This document shows positions 27,901-42,799 of a stretch of 64,000 bases of DNA, in pieces; position 1 is the first letter of the stretch; the number at the start of each line of letters is the position of its first letter. The translations under genes were made by a program, and so were the position numbers. The notes beneath the pieces are model-generated. The model had not been told where the DNA came from. It ran no database searches and worked only from the letters and a program-made list of their open reading frames with translations. Source of the stretch: Siphonodentalium dalli (taxonomy: Eukaryota; Mollusca; Scaphopoda; Gadilida; Siphonodentaliidae). Where the stretch lies: positions 105,366,278 through 105,430,277 of the forward strand of contig CP136069.1 of assembly GCA_032622095.1 (NCBI GenBank), in the 5' to 3' direction.

Positions 27901-30900
27901 GTATAGTTCCCAGTATCTGTATATTCTTAAATCCTGTCTAATCTGGAAGGGAAAAGAGAGAGACTAAAATAATGAAATACAAATCACGGTGCAAAAACAA
28001 GAGAAGGGGTATCGTCCGCTGAATACCACCTTGTGGCATAGTGCCTAACATATAACCTATGACTGATATACTCAGACAGATGGACACCAAAATTAGTATT
28101 TTCAAATAAACAAAGATGATCGTACTATAGAACGAAAAACCTAAACAAGACGATTGAACATATGCCATTGAATGTCCTTATGGTGGTGTCAACATCCGTA
28201 CCAAATTTAATTTAGATCTGAGCAATACTGTTCCAAGTTATGACATGAACAGAGATTGGACTGATGTACGAACACACTGACAGACGCTCGGACGGACAGA
28301 TGTTTAAACAGTATACCCCCCATAATAATACCCACTGAATTTGAGCTGTTATCTTGGATGTGGCCATCATCTGTATAGTTCCCAGTATCTGTATATTCTT
28401 AAATCCTGTCTAATCTGGAAGGGAAAAGAGAGAGACTAAAATAATGAAATACAAATCACGGTGCAAAAACAAGAGATGGTGTATCGTCCGCTGAATACCA
28501 CCTTGTGGCATAGTGCCTAACATATAACCTATGACTGATATACTCAGACAGATGGACACCAAAATCAGTATTTTCAAATAAACAAAGATGATCGAACTAT
28601 AGAACGAAAAACCTAAACAAGACGATTGAACATATGCCATTGAATGTCCTTACAGTGGTGTCAACATTCGTACCAAATTTCATTTAGATCCGAGCAATAC
28701 TGTTCCAAGTTATGACATGAACAGACATTGGACTGATGTACGAAAACACTAACGGACGCTCGGACGGACATATGTTTAAACAGTATACCCCCCTAATAAT
28801 ACCCACTGACATTTGAGCTGTTATCTTGGATGCGGCCATCGTCTGTATAGTTCCCAGTATCTGTATATTCTTAAATCCTGTCTAATCTGGAAGGGATAAG
28901 AGAGAGACTAAAATAATGAAATACAAATCACGGTGCAAAAACAAGAGATGGGGTATCGTCCGCTGAATACCACCTTGTGGCATAGTGGCTAACATATAAC
29001 CTATGACTGATATACTCAGACAGATGGACACCAAAATTAGTATTTTCAAATAAACAAAGATGATCGAACTATAGAACGAAAAACCTAAACAAGACGATTG
29101 AACATATGCCATTGAATGTCCTTATGGTGGTGTCAACATCTGTACCAAATTTCATTTAGATCCGAGCAATACTGTTCCAAGTTATGACACGAACAGACAT
29201 TGGACTGATGTACGAACACACTGACGGACGCTCGGACGGACAGATGTTTAAACAGTTTACCCCCCTAATAATACCCACTGACATTTGAGCTGTTATCATG
29301 GATGCGGCCTTAATCTTTATAGTTCCCAGTATCTGTATATTCTTAAATCCTGTCTAATCTGGAAGGGAAAAGAGAGAGACTAAAATAATGAAATACAAAT
29401 CACGGTGCAAAAACAAGAGATGGGGTATCGTCCGCTGAATACCACCTTGTGGCATAGTGCCTAACATATAACCTATGACTGATATACTCAGACAGATGGA
29501 CACCAAAATTAGTATTTTCAAATAAACAAAGATGATCGAACTATAAAACGAAAAACCTAAACAAGACGATTGAACATATGCCATTGAATGTCCTTATGGT
29601 GGTGTCAACATCCGTACCAAATTTCATTTAGATCCGAGCAATACTGTTCAAGTTATGACATGAACAGACATTGGACTGATGTACGAACACACTGACGGAC
29701 GCTCGGACGGACAGATGTTTAAACAGTATACCCCACTAATAATACCCGCTGACATTTGAGCTGTTATCTTGGATGCGGCCATCGTCTATAGTTCCCAGTA
29801 TCTGTATATTCTTAAATCCTGTCTAATCTGGAAGGGAAAAGAGAGAGACTAAAATAATGAAATACAAATCAAGGTGCAAAAACAAGAGATGGGGTATCGT
29901 CCGCTGAATACCACCTTGTGGCATAGTGCCTAACATATAACCTATGACTGATATACTCAGACAGATGGACACCAAAATTAGTATTTTCAAATAAACAAAG
30001 ATGATCGAAATATAGAACGAAAAACATAAACAAGACGATTGAACATATGCCATTGAATGTCCTTACGGTGGTGTCAACATTCGTACCAAATTTCATTTAG
30101 ATCCGAGCAATACTGTTCCAAGTTATGACATGAACAGACATTGGACTGATGTACGAACACACTGACGGACGCTCGGACGGACAGATGTTTAAACAGTATA
30201 CCCCCCCCTAATAATATCCACTGACATTTGAGCTGTTATCATGGATGCGGCCTTAATCTGTATAGTTCCCAGTATCTGTATATTCTTAAATCCTGTCTAA
30301 TCTGGAAGGGAAAAGAGAGAGACTAAAATAATGAAATACAAATCACGGTGCAAAAACAAGAGATGGGGTATCGTCCGCTGAATACCACCTTGTGGCATAG
30401 TGCCTAACATATAACCTATGACTGATATACTCAGACAGATGGACACCAAAATTAGTATTTTCAAATAAACAAAGATGATCGAACTATAGAACGAAAAACC
30501 TAAACAAGACGATTGAACATATGCCATTGAATGTCCTTATGGTGGTGTCAACATCTGTACCAAATTTCATTTAGATCCGAGCAATACTGTTCCAAGTTAT
30601 GACATGAACAGACATTGGACTGATGTACGAACACACTGACGGACGCCCGTCCGGACAGATGTTTAAACAGTATACCCCCCTAATAATACCCACTGACATT
30701 TGAGCTGTTATCTTGGATGCGGCCATCGTCTGTATAGTTCCCAGTATCTGTATATTCTTAAATCCTGTCTAATCTGGAAGGGATAAGAGAGAGACTAAAA
30801 TAATGAAATACAAATCACGGTGCAAAAACAAGAGATGGGGTATCGTCCGCTGAATACCACCATGTGGCATAGTGCCTAACATATAACCTATGACTGATAT

Positions 30901-31500
30901 ACTCAGACAGATGGACACCAAAATTAGTATTTTCAAATAAACAAAGATGATCGAACTATAGAACGAAAAACCTAAACAAGACGATTGAACATATGCCATT
31001 GAATGTCCTTATGGTGGTGTCAACATCTGTACCAAATTTCATTTAGATCCGAGCAATACTGTTCCAAGTTATGACACGAACAGACATTGGACTGATGTAT
31101 GAACACACTGACGGACAGATGTTTAAACAGTATACCCCCCCCTAATAATACCCACTGACATTTGAGCTGTTATCATGAATGCGGCCTTAATCTGTATAGT
31201 TCCCAGTATCTGTATATTCTTAAATCCTGTCTAATCTGGAAGGGAAAAGAGAGAGACTAAAATAATGAAATACAAATCACGGTGCAAAAACAAGAGATGG
31301 GGTATCGTCCGCTGAATACCACATTGTTGCATAGTGCCTAACATATAACCTATGACTGATATACTCAGACAGATGGACACCAAAATTAGTATTTTCAAAT
31401 AAACAAAGATGATCGAACTATAGAACAAAAAACCTAAACAAGACGATTGAACATATGCCATTGAATGTCCTTACGGTGGTGTCAACATTCGTACCAAATT
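24903..31500 (-). repeat. Left copy of a 21-unit displaced duplication
   Basis: Fourteen consecutive monomers here match those at 34,818-41,416 in the same order, displaced by 9,915-9,917 bp (21 monomers). Shared rare markers include 'ttaatcagtatacccccttaa' type linkers near 25,000 and 34,920, the SSSLRF unit (25,574/35,489), the FYLPD unit (26,049/35,964), lost start codons (26,752/36,667), the HHLL unit (28,410/38,325) and the MQQ unit (31,231/41,148). One internal unit (27,938 versus 37,853) is of different subtype, as if replaced by conversion. Limits are approximate. Confidence 0.75.
26522..26752 (-). other. Monomer ORF block without start codon
   Basis: The start ATG on the minus strand is AAG here because the plus strand reads 'atgcctttgaatg' instead of 'atgccattgaatg'. 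The same lesion occurs at 36,665-36,667, 9,915 bp away, showing that the two were copied together. Confidence 0.85.
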
Positions 31501-31704
31501 TCATTTAGATCCGAGCAATATTGTTCCAAGTTATGACTTGAACAGAGATTGGACTGATGTACGAACACACTGACAGACGCTCGGACGGACAGATGTTTAA
31601 ACAGTATACCCCCCCCTAATAATACCCACTGACATTTGAGCTGTTATCATGGATGCGGCCTTAATCTGTATAGTTCCCAGTATCTGTATATTCTTAAATC
31701 CTGT

Positions 31705-34070
31705 CTAATCTGGAAGGGAAAAGAGAGAGACTAAAATAATGAAATACAAATCACGGTGCAAAAACAAGAGATGGGGTATCGTCCGCTGAATACCACCTTG
31801 TGGCATAGTGCCTAACATATAACCTATGACTGATATACTCAGACAGATGGACACCAAAATTAGTATTTTCAAATAAACAAAGATTATCGTACTATAGAAC
31901 GAAAAACCTAAACAAGACGATTGAACATATGCCATTGAATGTCCTTATAGTGGTGTCAACATCTGTACCAAATTTCATTTAGATCCGAGCAATACTGTTC
32001 CAAGTTATGACATGAATAGACATTGGACTGATGTACGAACACACTGACGGACGCTCGTCCGGACATATGTTTAAACAGTATACCCCCCCTAATAATACCC
32101 ACTGACATTTGAGCTGTTATCTTGGATGCGGCCATCGTCTGTATAGTTCCCAGTATCTGTATATTCTTAAATCCTGTCTAATCTGGAAGGGAAAAGAGAG
32201 AGACTAAAATAATGAAATACAAATCACGGTGCAAAAACAAGAGATGGTGTATCGTCCGCTGAATACCACCTTGTGGCATAGTGCCTAACATATAACCTAT
32301 GACTGATATACTCAGACAGATGGACACCAAAATTAGTATTTTCAAATAAACAAAGATGATCGAACTATAGAACGAAAAACCTAAACAAGACGATTGAACA
32401 TATGCCATTGAATGTCCTTACGGTGGTGTCAACATTCGTACCAAATTTCATTTAGATCCGAGCAATACTGTTCCAAGTTATGACATGAACAGACATTGGA
32501 CTGATGTACGAAAACACTAACGGACGCTCGGACGGACATATGTTTAATCAGTATACCCCCTTAATAATACCCACTGACATTTGAGCTGTTATCTTGGATG
32601 CGGCCATCGTCTGTTTAGTTCCCAGTATCTGTATATTCTTAAATCCTGTCTAATCTGGAAGGGAAAAGAGAGAGACTAAAATAATGAAATACAAATCACG
32701 GTGCAAAAACAAGAGATGGGGTATCGTCCGCTGAATACCACCTTGTGGCATAGTGCCTAACATATAACCTATGACTGATATACTCAGACAGATGGACACC
32801 AAAATTAGTATTTTCAAATAAACAAAGATGATCGAACTATAGAACGAAAAACCTAAACAAGACGATTGAACATATGCCATTGAATGTCCTTATGGTGGTG
32901 TCAACATCTGTACCAAATTTCATTTAGATCCGAGCAATACTGTTCCAAGTTATGACACGAACAGACATTGGACTGATGTACGAACACACTGACGGACGCT
33001 CGGACGGACAGATGTTTAAACAGTATACTCACCCTAATAATACCCACTGACATTTGAGCTGTTATCATGAATGCGGCCTTAATCTGTATAGTTCCCAGTA
33101 TCTGTATATTCTTAAATCCTGTCTAATCTGGAAGGGAAAAGAGAGAGACTAAAATAATGAAATACAAATCACGGTGCAAAAACAAGAGATGGGGTATCGT
33201 CCGCTGAATACCACCTTGTGGCATAGTGCCTAACATATAACCTATGACTGATATACTCAGACAGATGGACACCAACATTAGTATTTTCAAATAAACAAAG
33301 ATGATCGTACTATAGAACGAAAAACGTAAAGAAGACGATTGAACATATGCCATTGAATGTCCTTATAGTGGTGTCAACATCTGTACCAAATTTCATTTAG
33401 ATCCGAGCAATACTGTTCCAAGTTATGACATGAACAGACATCGGACTGATGTACGAACACAATGACGGACGCTCGGACCGACAAATGTTTAAACAGTATA
33501 CCGCCCCCCTAATAATACCCACTGACATTTGAGCTGTTATCTTGGATGCGGCCATCGTCTGTATAGTTCCCAGTATCTGTTTACTCTTAAATCCTGTCTA
33601 ATCTGGAAGGTAAAAGAGAGAGACTAAAATAATGAAATACAAATCACGGTGCAAAAACAAGAGATGGGGTATCGTCCGCTGAATACCACATTGTGGCATA
33701 GTGCCTAACATATAACCTATGATTGATATACTCAGACAGATGGACACCAAAATTAGTATTTTCAAATAAACAAAGATGATCGTACTTTTGAACGAAAAAC
33801 CTAAACAAGACGATTGAACATATGCCATTGAATGTCCTTACGGTGGTGTCAACATCTATACCAAATTTCATTTAGATCCGAGCAATACTGTTCCAAGTTA
33901 TGACATGAACAGACATTGGACTGATGTACGAACACACTGACGGACGCTCAGACGGACAGATGTTTAAACAGTATACCCCCCCTAATAATACCCACTGTCA
34001 TTTGAGCTGTTATCATGGATGCGGCCTTAATCTGTATAGTTCCCAGTATCTGTATATTCTTAAATCCTGT
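31705..34070 (-). repeat. 5-unit higher-order repeat, copy 1 (2,366 bp)
   Basis: The five units starting at 31,705, 32,178, 32,650, 33,123 and 33,598 are each matched exactly 2,366 bp later. Markers include the HHLL unit, the 'gaaaacactaacgg' linker, the 'tatactcaccc' linker, the SSSLRF unit and the FYLPD unit with 'gtttactctt' beside it. Confidence 0.85.
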
Positions 34071-36436
34071 CTAATCTGGAAGGGAAAAGAGAGAGACTAA
34101 AATAATGAAATACAAATCACGGTGCAAAAACAAGAGATGGGGTATCGTCCGCTGAATACCACCTTGTGGCATAGTGCCTAACATATAACCTATGACTGAT
34201 ATACTCAGACAGATGGACACCAAAATTAGTATTTTCAAATAAACAAAGATGATCGTACTATAGAACGAAAAACCTAAACAAGACGATTGAACATATGCCA
34301 TTGAATGTCCTTATAGTGGTGTCAACATCTGTACCAAATTTCATTTAGATCCGAGCAATACTGTTCCAAGTTATGACATGAATAGACATTGGACTGATGT
34401 ACGAACACACTGACGGACGCTCGTCCGGACATATGTTTAAACAGTATACCCCCCCTAATAATACCCACTGACATTTGAGCTGTTATCTTGGATGCGGCCA
34501 TCGTCTGTATAGTTCCCAGTATCTGTATATTCTTAAATCCTGTCTAATCTGGAAGGGAAAAGAGAGAGACTAAAATAATGAAATACAAATCACGGTGCAA
34601 AAACAAGAGATGGTGTATCGTCCGCTGAATACCACCTTGTGGCATAGTGCCTAACATATAACCTATGACTGATATACTCAGACAGATGGACACCAAAATT
34701 AGTATTTTCAAATAAACAAAGATGATCGAACTATAGAACGAAAAACCTAAACAAGACGATTGAACATATGCCATTGAATGTCCTTACGGTGGTGTCAACA
34801 TTCGTACCAAATTTCATTTAGATCCGAGCAATACTGTTCCAAGTTATGACATGAACAGACATTGGACTGATGTACGAAAACACTAACGGACGCTCGGACG
34901 GACATATGTTTAATCAGTATACCCCCTTAATAATACCCACTGACATTTGAGCTGTTATCTTGGATGCGGCCATCGTCTGTTTAGTTCCCAGTATCTGTAT
35001 ATTCTTAAATCCTGTCTAATCTGGAAGGGAAAAGAGAGAGACTAAAATAATGAAATACAAATCACGGTGCAAAAACAAGAGATGGGGTATCGTCCGCTGA
35101 ATACCACCTTGTGGCATAGTGCCTAACATATAACCTATGACTGATATACTCAGACAGATGGACACCAAAATTAGTATTTTCAAATAAACAAAGATGATCG
35201 AACTATAGAACGAAAAACCTAAACAAGACGATTGAACATATGCCATTGAATGTCCTTATGGTGGTGTCAACATCTGTACCAAATTTCATTTAGATCCGAG
35301 CAATACTGTTCCAAGTTATGACACGAACAGACATTGGACTGATGTACGAACACACTGACGGACGCTCGGACGGACAGATGTTTAAACAGTATACTCACCC
35401 TAATAATACCCACTGACATTTGAGCTGTTATCATGAATGCGGCCTTAATCTGTATAGTTCCCAGTATCTGTATATTCTTAAATCCTGTCTAATCTGGAAG
35501 GGAAAAGAGAGAGACTAAAATAATGAAATACAAATCACGGTGCAAAAACAAGAGATGGGGTATCGTCCGCTGAATACCACCTTGTGGCATAGTGCCTAAC
35601 ATATAACCTATGACTGATATACTCAGACAGATGGACACCAACATTAGTATTTTCAAATAAACAAAGATGATCGTACTATAGAACGAAAAACGTAAAGAAG
35701 ACGATTGAACATATGCCATTGAATGTCCTTATAGTGGTGTCAACATCTGTACCAAATTTCATTTAGATCCGAGCAATACTGTTCCAAGTTATGACATGAA
35801 CAGACATCGGACTGATGTACGAACACAATGACGGACGCTCGGACCGACAAATGTTTAAACAGTATACCGCCCCCCTAATAATACCCACTGACATTTGAGC
35901 TGTTATCTTGGATGCGGCCATCGTCTGTATAGTTCCCAGTATCTGTTTACTCTTAAATCCTGTCTAATCTGGAAGGTAAAAGAGAGAGACTAAAATAATG
36001 AAATACAAATCACGGTGCAAAAACAAGAGATGGGGTATCGTCCGCTGAATACCACCTTGTGGCATAGTGCCTAACATATAACCTATGATTGATATACTCA
36101 GACAGATGGACACCAAAATTAGTATTTTCAAATAAACAAAGATGATCGTACTTTTGAACGAAAAACCTAAACAAGACGATTGAACATATGCCATTGAATG
36201 TCCTTACGGTGGTGTCAACATCTATACCAAATTTCATTTAGATCCGAGCAATACTGTTCCAAGTTATGACATGAACAGACATTGGACTGATGTACGAACA
36301 CACTGACGGACGCTCAGACGGACAGATGTTTAAACAGTATACCCCCCCTAATAATACCCACTGACATTTGAGCTGTTATCATGGATGCGGCCTTAATCTG
36401 TATAGTTCCCAGTATCTGTATATTCTTAAATCCTGT
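34071..36436 (-). repeat. 5-unit higher-order repeat, copy 2 (2,366 bp)
   Basis: This is the second copy of the preceding block, directly adjacent, with units at 34,071, 34,544, 35,016, 35,489 and 35,964. Only scattered single-base differences are visible, for example QCG versus QGG in the FYLPD unit. A related partial version with the last three units lies at about 25,101-26,280. Confidence 0.85.
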
Positions 36437-36667
36437 CTAATCTGGAAGGGAAAAGAGAGAGACTAAAATAATGAAATACAAATCACGGTGCAAAAACAAG
36501 AGATGGGGTATCGTCCGCTGAATACCACCTTGTGGCATAGTGCCTAACATATAACCTATGACTGATATACTCAGACAGATGGACACCAAAATTAGTATTT
36601 TCAAATAAACAAAGATGATCGAACTATAAAACGAAAAACCTAAACAAGACGATTGAACATATGCCTT
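36437..36667 (-). other. Monomer ORF block without start codon
   Basis: It carries the same start-codon loss as 26,522-26,752 and is the duplicate of that monomer in the 9.9-kb displaced segment. Confidence 0.85.
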
Positions 36668-38796
36668 TGAATGTCCTTATGGTGGTGTCAACATCCGTAC
36701 CAAATTTCATTTAGATCCGAGCAATACTGTTCAAGTTATGACATGAACAGACATTGGACTGATGTACGAACACACTGACGGACGCTCGGACGGACAGATG
36801 TTTAAACAGTATACCCCACTAATAATACCCGCTGACATTTGAGCTGTTATCTTGGATGCGGCCATCGTCTATAGTTCCCAGTATCTGTATATTCTTAAAT
36901 CCTGTCTAATCTGGAAGGGAAAAGAGAGAGACTAAAATAATGAAATACAAATCAAGGTGCAAAAACAAGAGATGGGGTATCGTCCGCTGAATACCACCTT
37001 GTGGCATAGTGCCTAATATATAACCTATGACTGATATACTCAGACAGATGGACACCAAAATTAGTATTTTCAAATAAACAAAGATGATCGAAATATAGAA
37101 CGAAAAACATAAACAAGACGATTGAACATATGCCATTGAATGTCCTTACGGTGGTGTCAACATTCGTACCAAATTTCATTTAGATCCGAGCAATACTGTT
37201 CCAAGTTATGACATGAACAGACATTGGACTGATGTACGAACACACTGACGGACGCTCGGACGGACAGATGTTTAAACAGTATACCCCCCCCCTAATAATA
37301 TCCACTGACATTTGAGCTGTTATCATGGATGCGGCCTTAATCTGTATAGTTCCCAGTATCTGTATATTCTTAAATCCTGTCTAATCTGGAAGGGAAAAGA
37401 GAGAGACTAAAATAATGAAATACAAATCACGGTGCAAAAACAAGAGATGGGGTATCGTCCGCTGAATACCACCTTGTGGCATAGTGCCTAACATATAACC
37501 TATGACTGATATACTCAGACAGATGGACACCAAAATTAGTATTTTCAAATAAACAAAGATGATCGAACTATAGAACGAAAAACCTAAACAAGACGATTGA
37601 ACATATGCCATTGAACGTCCTTATGGTGGTGTCAACATCTGTACCAAATTTCATTTAGATCCGAGCAATACTGTTCCAAGTTATGACATGAACAGACATT
37701 GGACTGATGTACGAACACACTGACGGACGCCCGTCCGGACAGATGTTTAAACAGTATACCCCCCTAATAATACCCACTGACATTTGAGCTGTTATCTTGG
37801 ATGCGGCCATCGTCTGTATAGTTCCCAGTATCTGTATATTCTTAAATCCTGTCTAATCTGGAAGGGAAAAGAGAGAGACTAAAATAATGAAATCCAAATC
37901 ACAGAGCAAAAACAAGAGATGGGGTATCGTCCGCTGAATACCAGCTTGTGGCATAGTGCCTAACATATAACCTATGACTGATATACTCAGACAGATGGAC
38001 ACCAAAATTAGTATTTTCAAATAAACAAAGATGATCGAACTATAGAACGAAAAACCTAAACAAGACGATTGAACATATGCCATTGAATGTCCTTATGGTG
38101 GTGTCAACATCCGTACCAAATTTAATTTAGATCTGAGCAATACTGTTCCAAGTTATGACATGAACAGAGATTGGACTGATGTACGAACACACTGACAGAC
38201 GCTCGGACGGACAAATGTTTAAACAGTATACCCCCCATAATAATACCCACTGAATTTGAGCTGTTATCTTGGATGTGGCCATCATCTGTATAGTTCCCAG
38301 TATCTGTATATTCTTAAATCCTGTCTAATCTGGAAGGGAAAAGAGAGAGACTAAAATAATGAAATACAAATCACGGTGCAAAAACAAGAGATGGTGTATC
38401 GTCCGCTGAATACCACCTTGTGGCATAGTGCCTAACATATAACCTATGACTGATATACTCAGACAGATGGACACCAAAATCAGTATTTTCAAATAAACAA
38501 AGATGATCGAACTATAGAACGAAAAACCTAAACAAGACGATTGAACATATGCCATTGAATGTCCTTACAGTGGTGTCAACATTCGTACCAAATTTCATTT
38601 AGATCCGAGCAATACTGTTCCAAGTTATGACATGAACAGACATTGGACTGATGTACGAAAACACTAACGGACGCTCGGACGGACATATGTTTAATCAGTA
38701 TACCCCCCTAATAATACCCACTGACATTTGAGCTGTTATCTTGGATGCGGCCATCGTCTGTATAGTTCCCAGTATCTGTATATTCTTAAATCCTGT

Positions 38797-39029
38797 CTAA
38801 TCTGGAAGGGATAAGAGAGAGACTAAAATAATGAAATACAAATCACGGTGCAAAAACAAGAGATGGGGTATCGTCCGCTGAATACCACCTTGTGTGGCAT
38901 AGTGGCTAACATATAACCTATGACTGATATACTCAGACAGATGGACACCAAAATTAGTATTTTCAAATAAACAAAGATGATCGAACTATAGAACGAAAAA
39001 CCTAAACAAGACGATTGAACATATGCCAT
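38797..39029 (-). other. Monomer ORF block with 2-bp frameshift
   Basis: A 'tg' insertion gives 'cttgtgtggc' (near 38,889-38,897) in place of 'cttgtggc', shifting the minus-strand frame after about residue 47 and ending the peptide at 68 residues. The insertion lies in a short GT run, consistent with slippage. Confidence 0.85.
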
Positions 39030-42000
39030 TGAATGTCCTTATGGTGGTGTCAACATCTGTACCAAATTTCATTTAGATCCGAGCAATACTGTTCCAAGTT
39101 ATGACACGAACAGACATTGGACTGATGTACGAACACACTGACGGACGCTCGGACGGACAGATGTTTAAACAGTTTACCCCCCTAATAATACCCACTGACA
39201 TTTGAGCTGTTATCATGGATGCGGCCTTAATCTTTATAGTTCCCAGTATCTGTATATTCTTAAATCCTGTCTAATCTGGAAGGGAAAAGAGAGAGACTAA
39301 AATAATGAAATACAAATCACGGTGCAAAAACAAGAGATGGGGTATCGTCCGCTGAATACCACCTTGTGGCATAGTGCCTAACATATAACCTATGACTGAT
39401 ATACTCAGACAGATGGACACCAAAATTAGTATTTTCAAATAAACAAAGATGATCGAACTATAAAACGAAAAACCTAAACAAGACGATTGAACATATGCCA
39501 TTGAATGTCCTTATGGTGGTGTCAACATCCGTACCAAATTTCATTTAGATCCGAGCAATACTGTTCAAGTTATGACATGAACAGACATTGGACTGATGTA
39601 CGAACACACTGACGGACGCTCGGACGGACAGATGTTTAAACAGTATACCCCACTAATAATACCCGCTGACATTTGAGCTGTTATCTTGGATGCGGCCATC
39701 GACTATAGTTCCCAGTATCTGTATATTCTTAAATCCTGTCTAATCTGGAAGGGAAAAGAGAGAGACTAAAATAATGAAATACAAATCAAGGTGCAAAAAC
39801 AAGAGATGGGGTATCGTCCGCTGAATACCACCTTGTGGCATAGTGCCTAACATATAACCTATGACTGATATACTCAGACAGATGGACACCAAAATTAGTA
39901 TTTTCAAATAAACAAAGATGATCGAAATATAGAACGAAAAACATAAACAAGACGATTGAACATATGCCATTGAATGTCCTTACGGTGGTGTCAACATTCG
40001 TACCAAATTTCATTTAGATCCGAGCAATACTGTTCCAAGTTATGACATGAACAGACATTGGACTGATGTACGAACACACTGACGGACGCTCGGACGGACA
40101 GATGTTTAAACAGTATACCCCCCCTAATAATATCCACTGACATTTGAGCTGTTATCATGGATGCGGCCTTAATCTGTATAGTTCCCAGTATCTGTATATT
40201 CTTAAATCCTGTCTAATCTGGAAGGGAAAAGAGAGAGACTAAAATAATGAAATACAAATCACGGTGCAAAAACAAGAGATGGGGTATCGTCCGCTGAATA
40301 CCACCTTGTGGCATAGTGCCTAACATATAACCTATGACTGATATACTCAGACAGATGGACACCAAAATTAGTATTTTCAAATAAACAAAGATGATCGAAC
40401 TATAGAACGAAAAACCTAAACAAGACGATTGAACATATGCCATTGAATGTCCTTATGGTGGTGTCAACATCTGTACCAAATTTCATTTAGATCCGAGCAA
40501 TACTGTTCCAAGTTATGACATGAACAGACATTGGACTGATGTACGAACACACTGACGGACGCCCGTCCGGACAGATGTTTAAACAGTATACCCCCCTAAT
40601 AATACCCACTGACATTTGAGCTGTTATCTTGGATGCGGCCATCGTCTGTATAGTTCCCAGTATCTGTATATTCTTAAATCCTGTCTAATCTGGAAGGGAT
40701 AAGAGAGAGACTAAAATAATGAAATACAAATCACGGTGCAAAAACAAGAGATGGGGTATCGTCCGCTGAATACCACCTTGTGGCATAGTGCCTAACATAT
40801 AACCTATGACTGATATACTCAGACAGATGGACACCAAAATTAGTATTTTCAAATAAACAAAGATGATCGAACTATAGAACGAAAAACCTAAACAAGACGA
40901 TTGAACATATGCCATTGAATGTCCTTATGGTGGTGTCAACATCTGTACCAAATTTCATTTAGATCCGAGCAATACTGTTCCAAGTTATGACACGAACAGA
41001 CATTGGACTGATGTATGAACACACTGACGGACAGATGTTTAAACAGTATACCCCCCCCCTAATAATACCCACTGACATTTGAGCTGTTATCATGAATGCG
41101 GCCTTAATCTGTATAGTTCCCAGTATCTGTATATTCTTAAATCCTGTCTAATCTGGAAGGGAAAAGAGAGAGACTAAAATAATGAAATACAAATCACGGT
41201 GCAAAAACAAGAGATGGGGTATCGTCCGCTGAATACCACCTTGTTGCATAGTGCCTAACATATAACCTATGACTGATATACTCAGACAGATGGACACCAA
41301 AATTAGTATTTTCAAATAAACAAAGATGATCGAACTATAGAACAAAAAACCTAAGCAAGACGATTGAACATATGCCATTGAATGTCCTTACGGTGGTGTC
41401 AACATTCGTACCAAATTTCATTTAGATCCGAGCAATACTGTTCCAAGTAATGACATGAACAGACATTGGACTGATGTACGAACACACTGACGGACGCTCG
41501 GACGGACATATGTTTAATCAGTATACCCCCCTAATAATACCCACTGACATTTGAGCTGTTATCTTGGATGCGGCCATCGTCTGTATAGTTCCCAGTATCT
41601 GTATATTCTTAAATCCTGTCTAATCTGGAAGGGAAAAGAGAGAGACTAAAATAATGAAATACAAATCACGGTGCAAAAACAAGAGATGGGGTATCGTCCG
41701 CTGAATACCACCTTGTGGCATAGTGCCTAACATATAACCTATGACTGATATACTCAGACAGATGGACACCAAAATTAGTATTTTCAAATAAACAAAGATG
41801 ATCGAACTATAGAACGAAAAACCTAAACAAGACGATTGAACATATGCCATTGAATGTCCTTATGGTGGTGTCAACATCTGTACCAAATTTCATTTAGATC
41901 CGAGCAATACTGTTCCAAGTTATGACACTAACAGACATTGGACTGATGTACGAACACACTGACAGACGCTCGGACGGACCTATGTTTAAACAGTATACCC

Positions 42001-42799
42001 CCCCTAATAATACCCACTGACATTTGAGCTGTTATCATGAATGCGGCCTTAATCTGTATTTGTTCCCAGTATCTGTATATTCTTAAATCCTGTCTAATCT
42101 GGAAGGGAAAAGAGAGAGACTAAAATAATGAAATACAAATCACGGTGCAAAAACAAGAGATGGGGTATCGTCCGCTGAATACCACCTTGTGGCATAGTGC
42201 CTAACATATAACCTATGACTGATATACTCAGACAGATGGACACCAAAATTAGTATTTTCAAATAAACAAAGATGATCGTACTATAGAACGAAAAACGTAA
42301 ACAAGACGATTGAACATATGCCATTGAATGTCCTTATAGTGGTGTCAACATCTGTACCAAATTTCATTTAGATCCGAGCAATACTGTTCCAAGTTATGAC
42401 ATGAACAGACATCGGACTGATGTACGAACACACTGACGGACGCTCGGACCGACAGATGTTTAAACAGTATACCCCCCCCCTAATAATACCCACTGACATT
42501 TGAGCTGTTATCTTGGATGCGGCTATCGTCTGTATAGTTCCCAGTATCTGTATATTCTTAAATCCTGTCTAATCTGGAAGGGAAAAGAGAGAGACTAAAA
42601 TAATGAAATACAAATCACGGTGCAAAAACAAGAGATGGGGTATCGTCCGCTGAATACCACCTTGTGGCATAGTGCCTAACATATAACCTATGACTGATAT
42701 ACTCAGACAGATGGACACCAAAATTAGTATTTTCAAATAAACAAAGATGATCGAACTATAGAACGAAAAACCTAAACAAGACGATTGAACATATGCCAT
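39030..42799 (-). repeat. 8-unit higher-order repeat, copy 1 (3,770 bp)
   Basis: Eight units starting at 39,271, 39,740, 40,213, 40,685, 41,148, 41,620, 42,094 and 42,569 recur in identical subtype order 3,769-3,770 bp later. Diagnostic features are the 'cagtttaccccc' linker near 39,171, the YIS unit, the 'gcccgtccgg' linker, the SLLSLPD unit, the 12-bp GGAC deletion (41,026-41,034) and the MQQ unit. Confidence 0.9.

Larger units (their letters stand above)
34818..41416 (-). repeat. Right copy of the 21-unit displaced duplication
   Basis: This is the counterpart of 24,903-31,500. It overlaps the second 5-unit copy at its left end and the first 8-unit copy at its right end, so the three expansions are layered. 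The frameshifted unit at 38,797 corresponds to an intact unit at 28,882; the 2-bp insertion therefore arose after the duplication. Confidence 0.75.
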
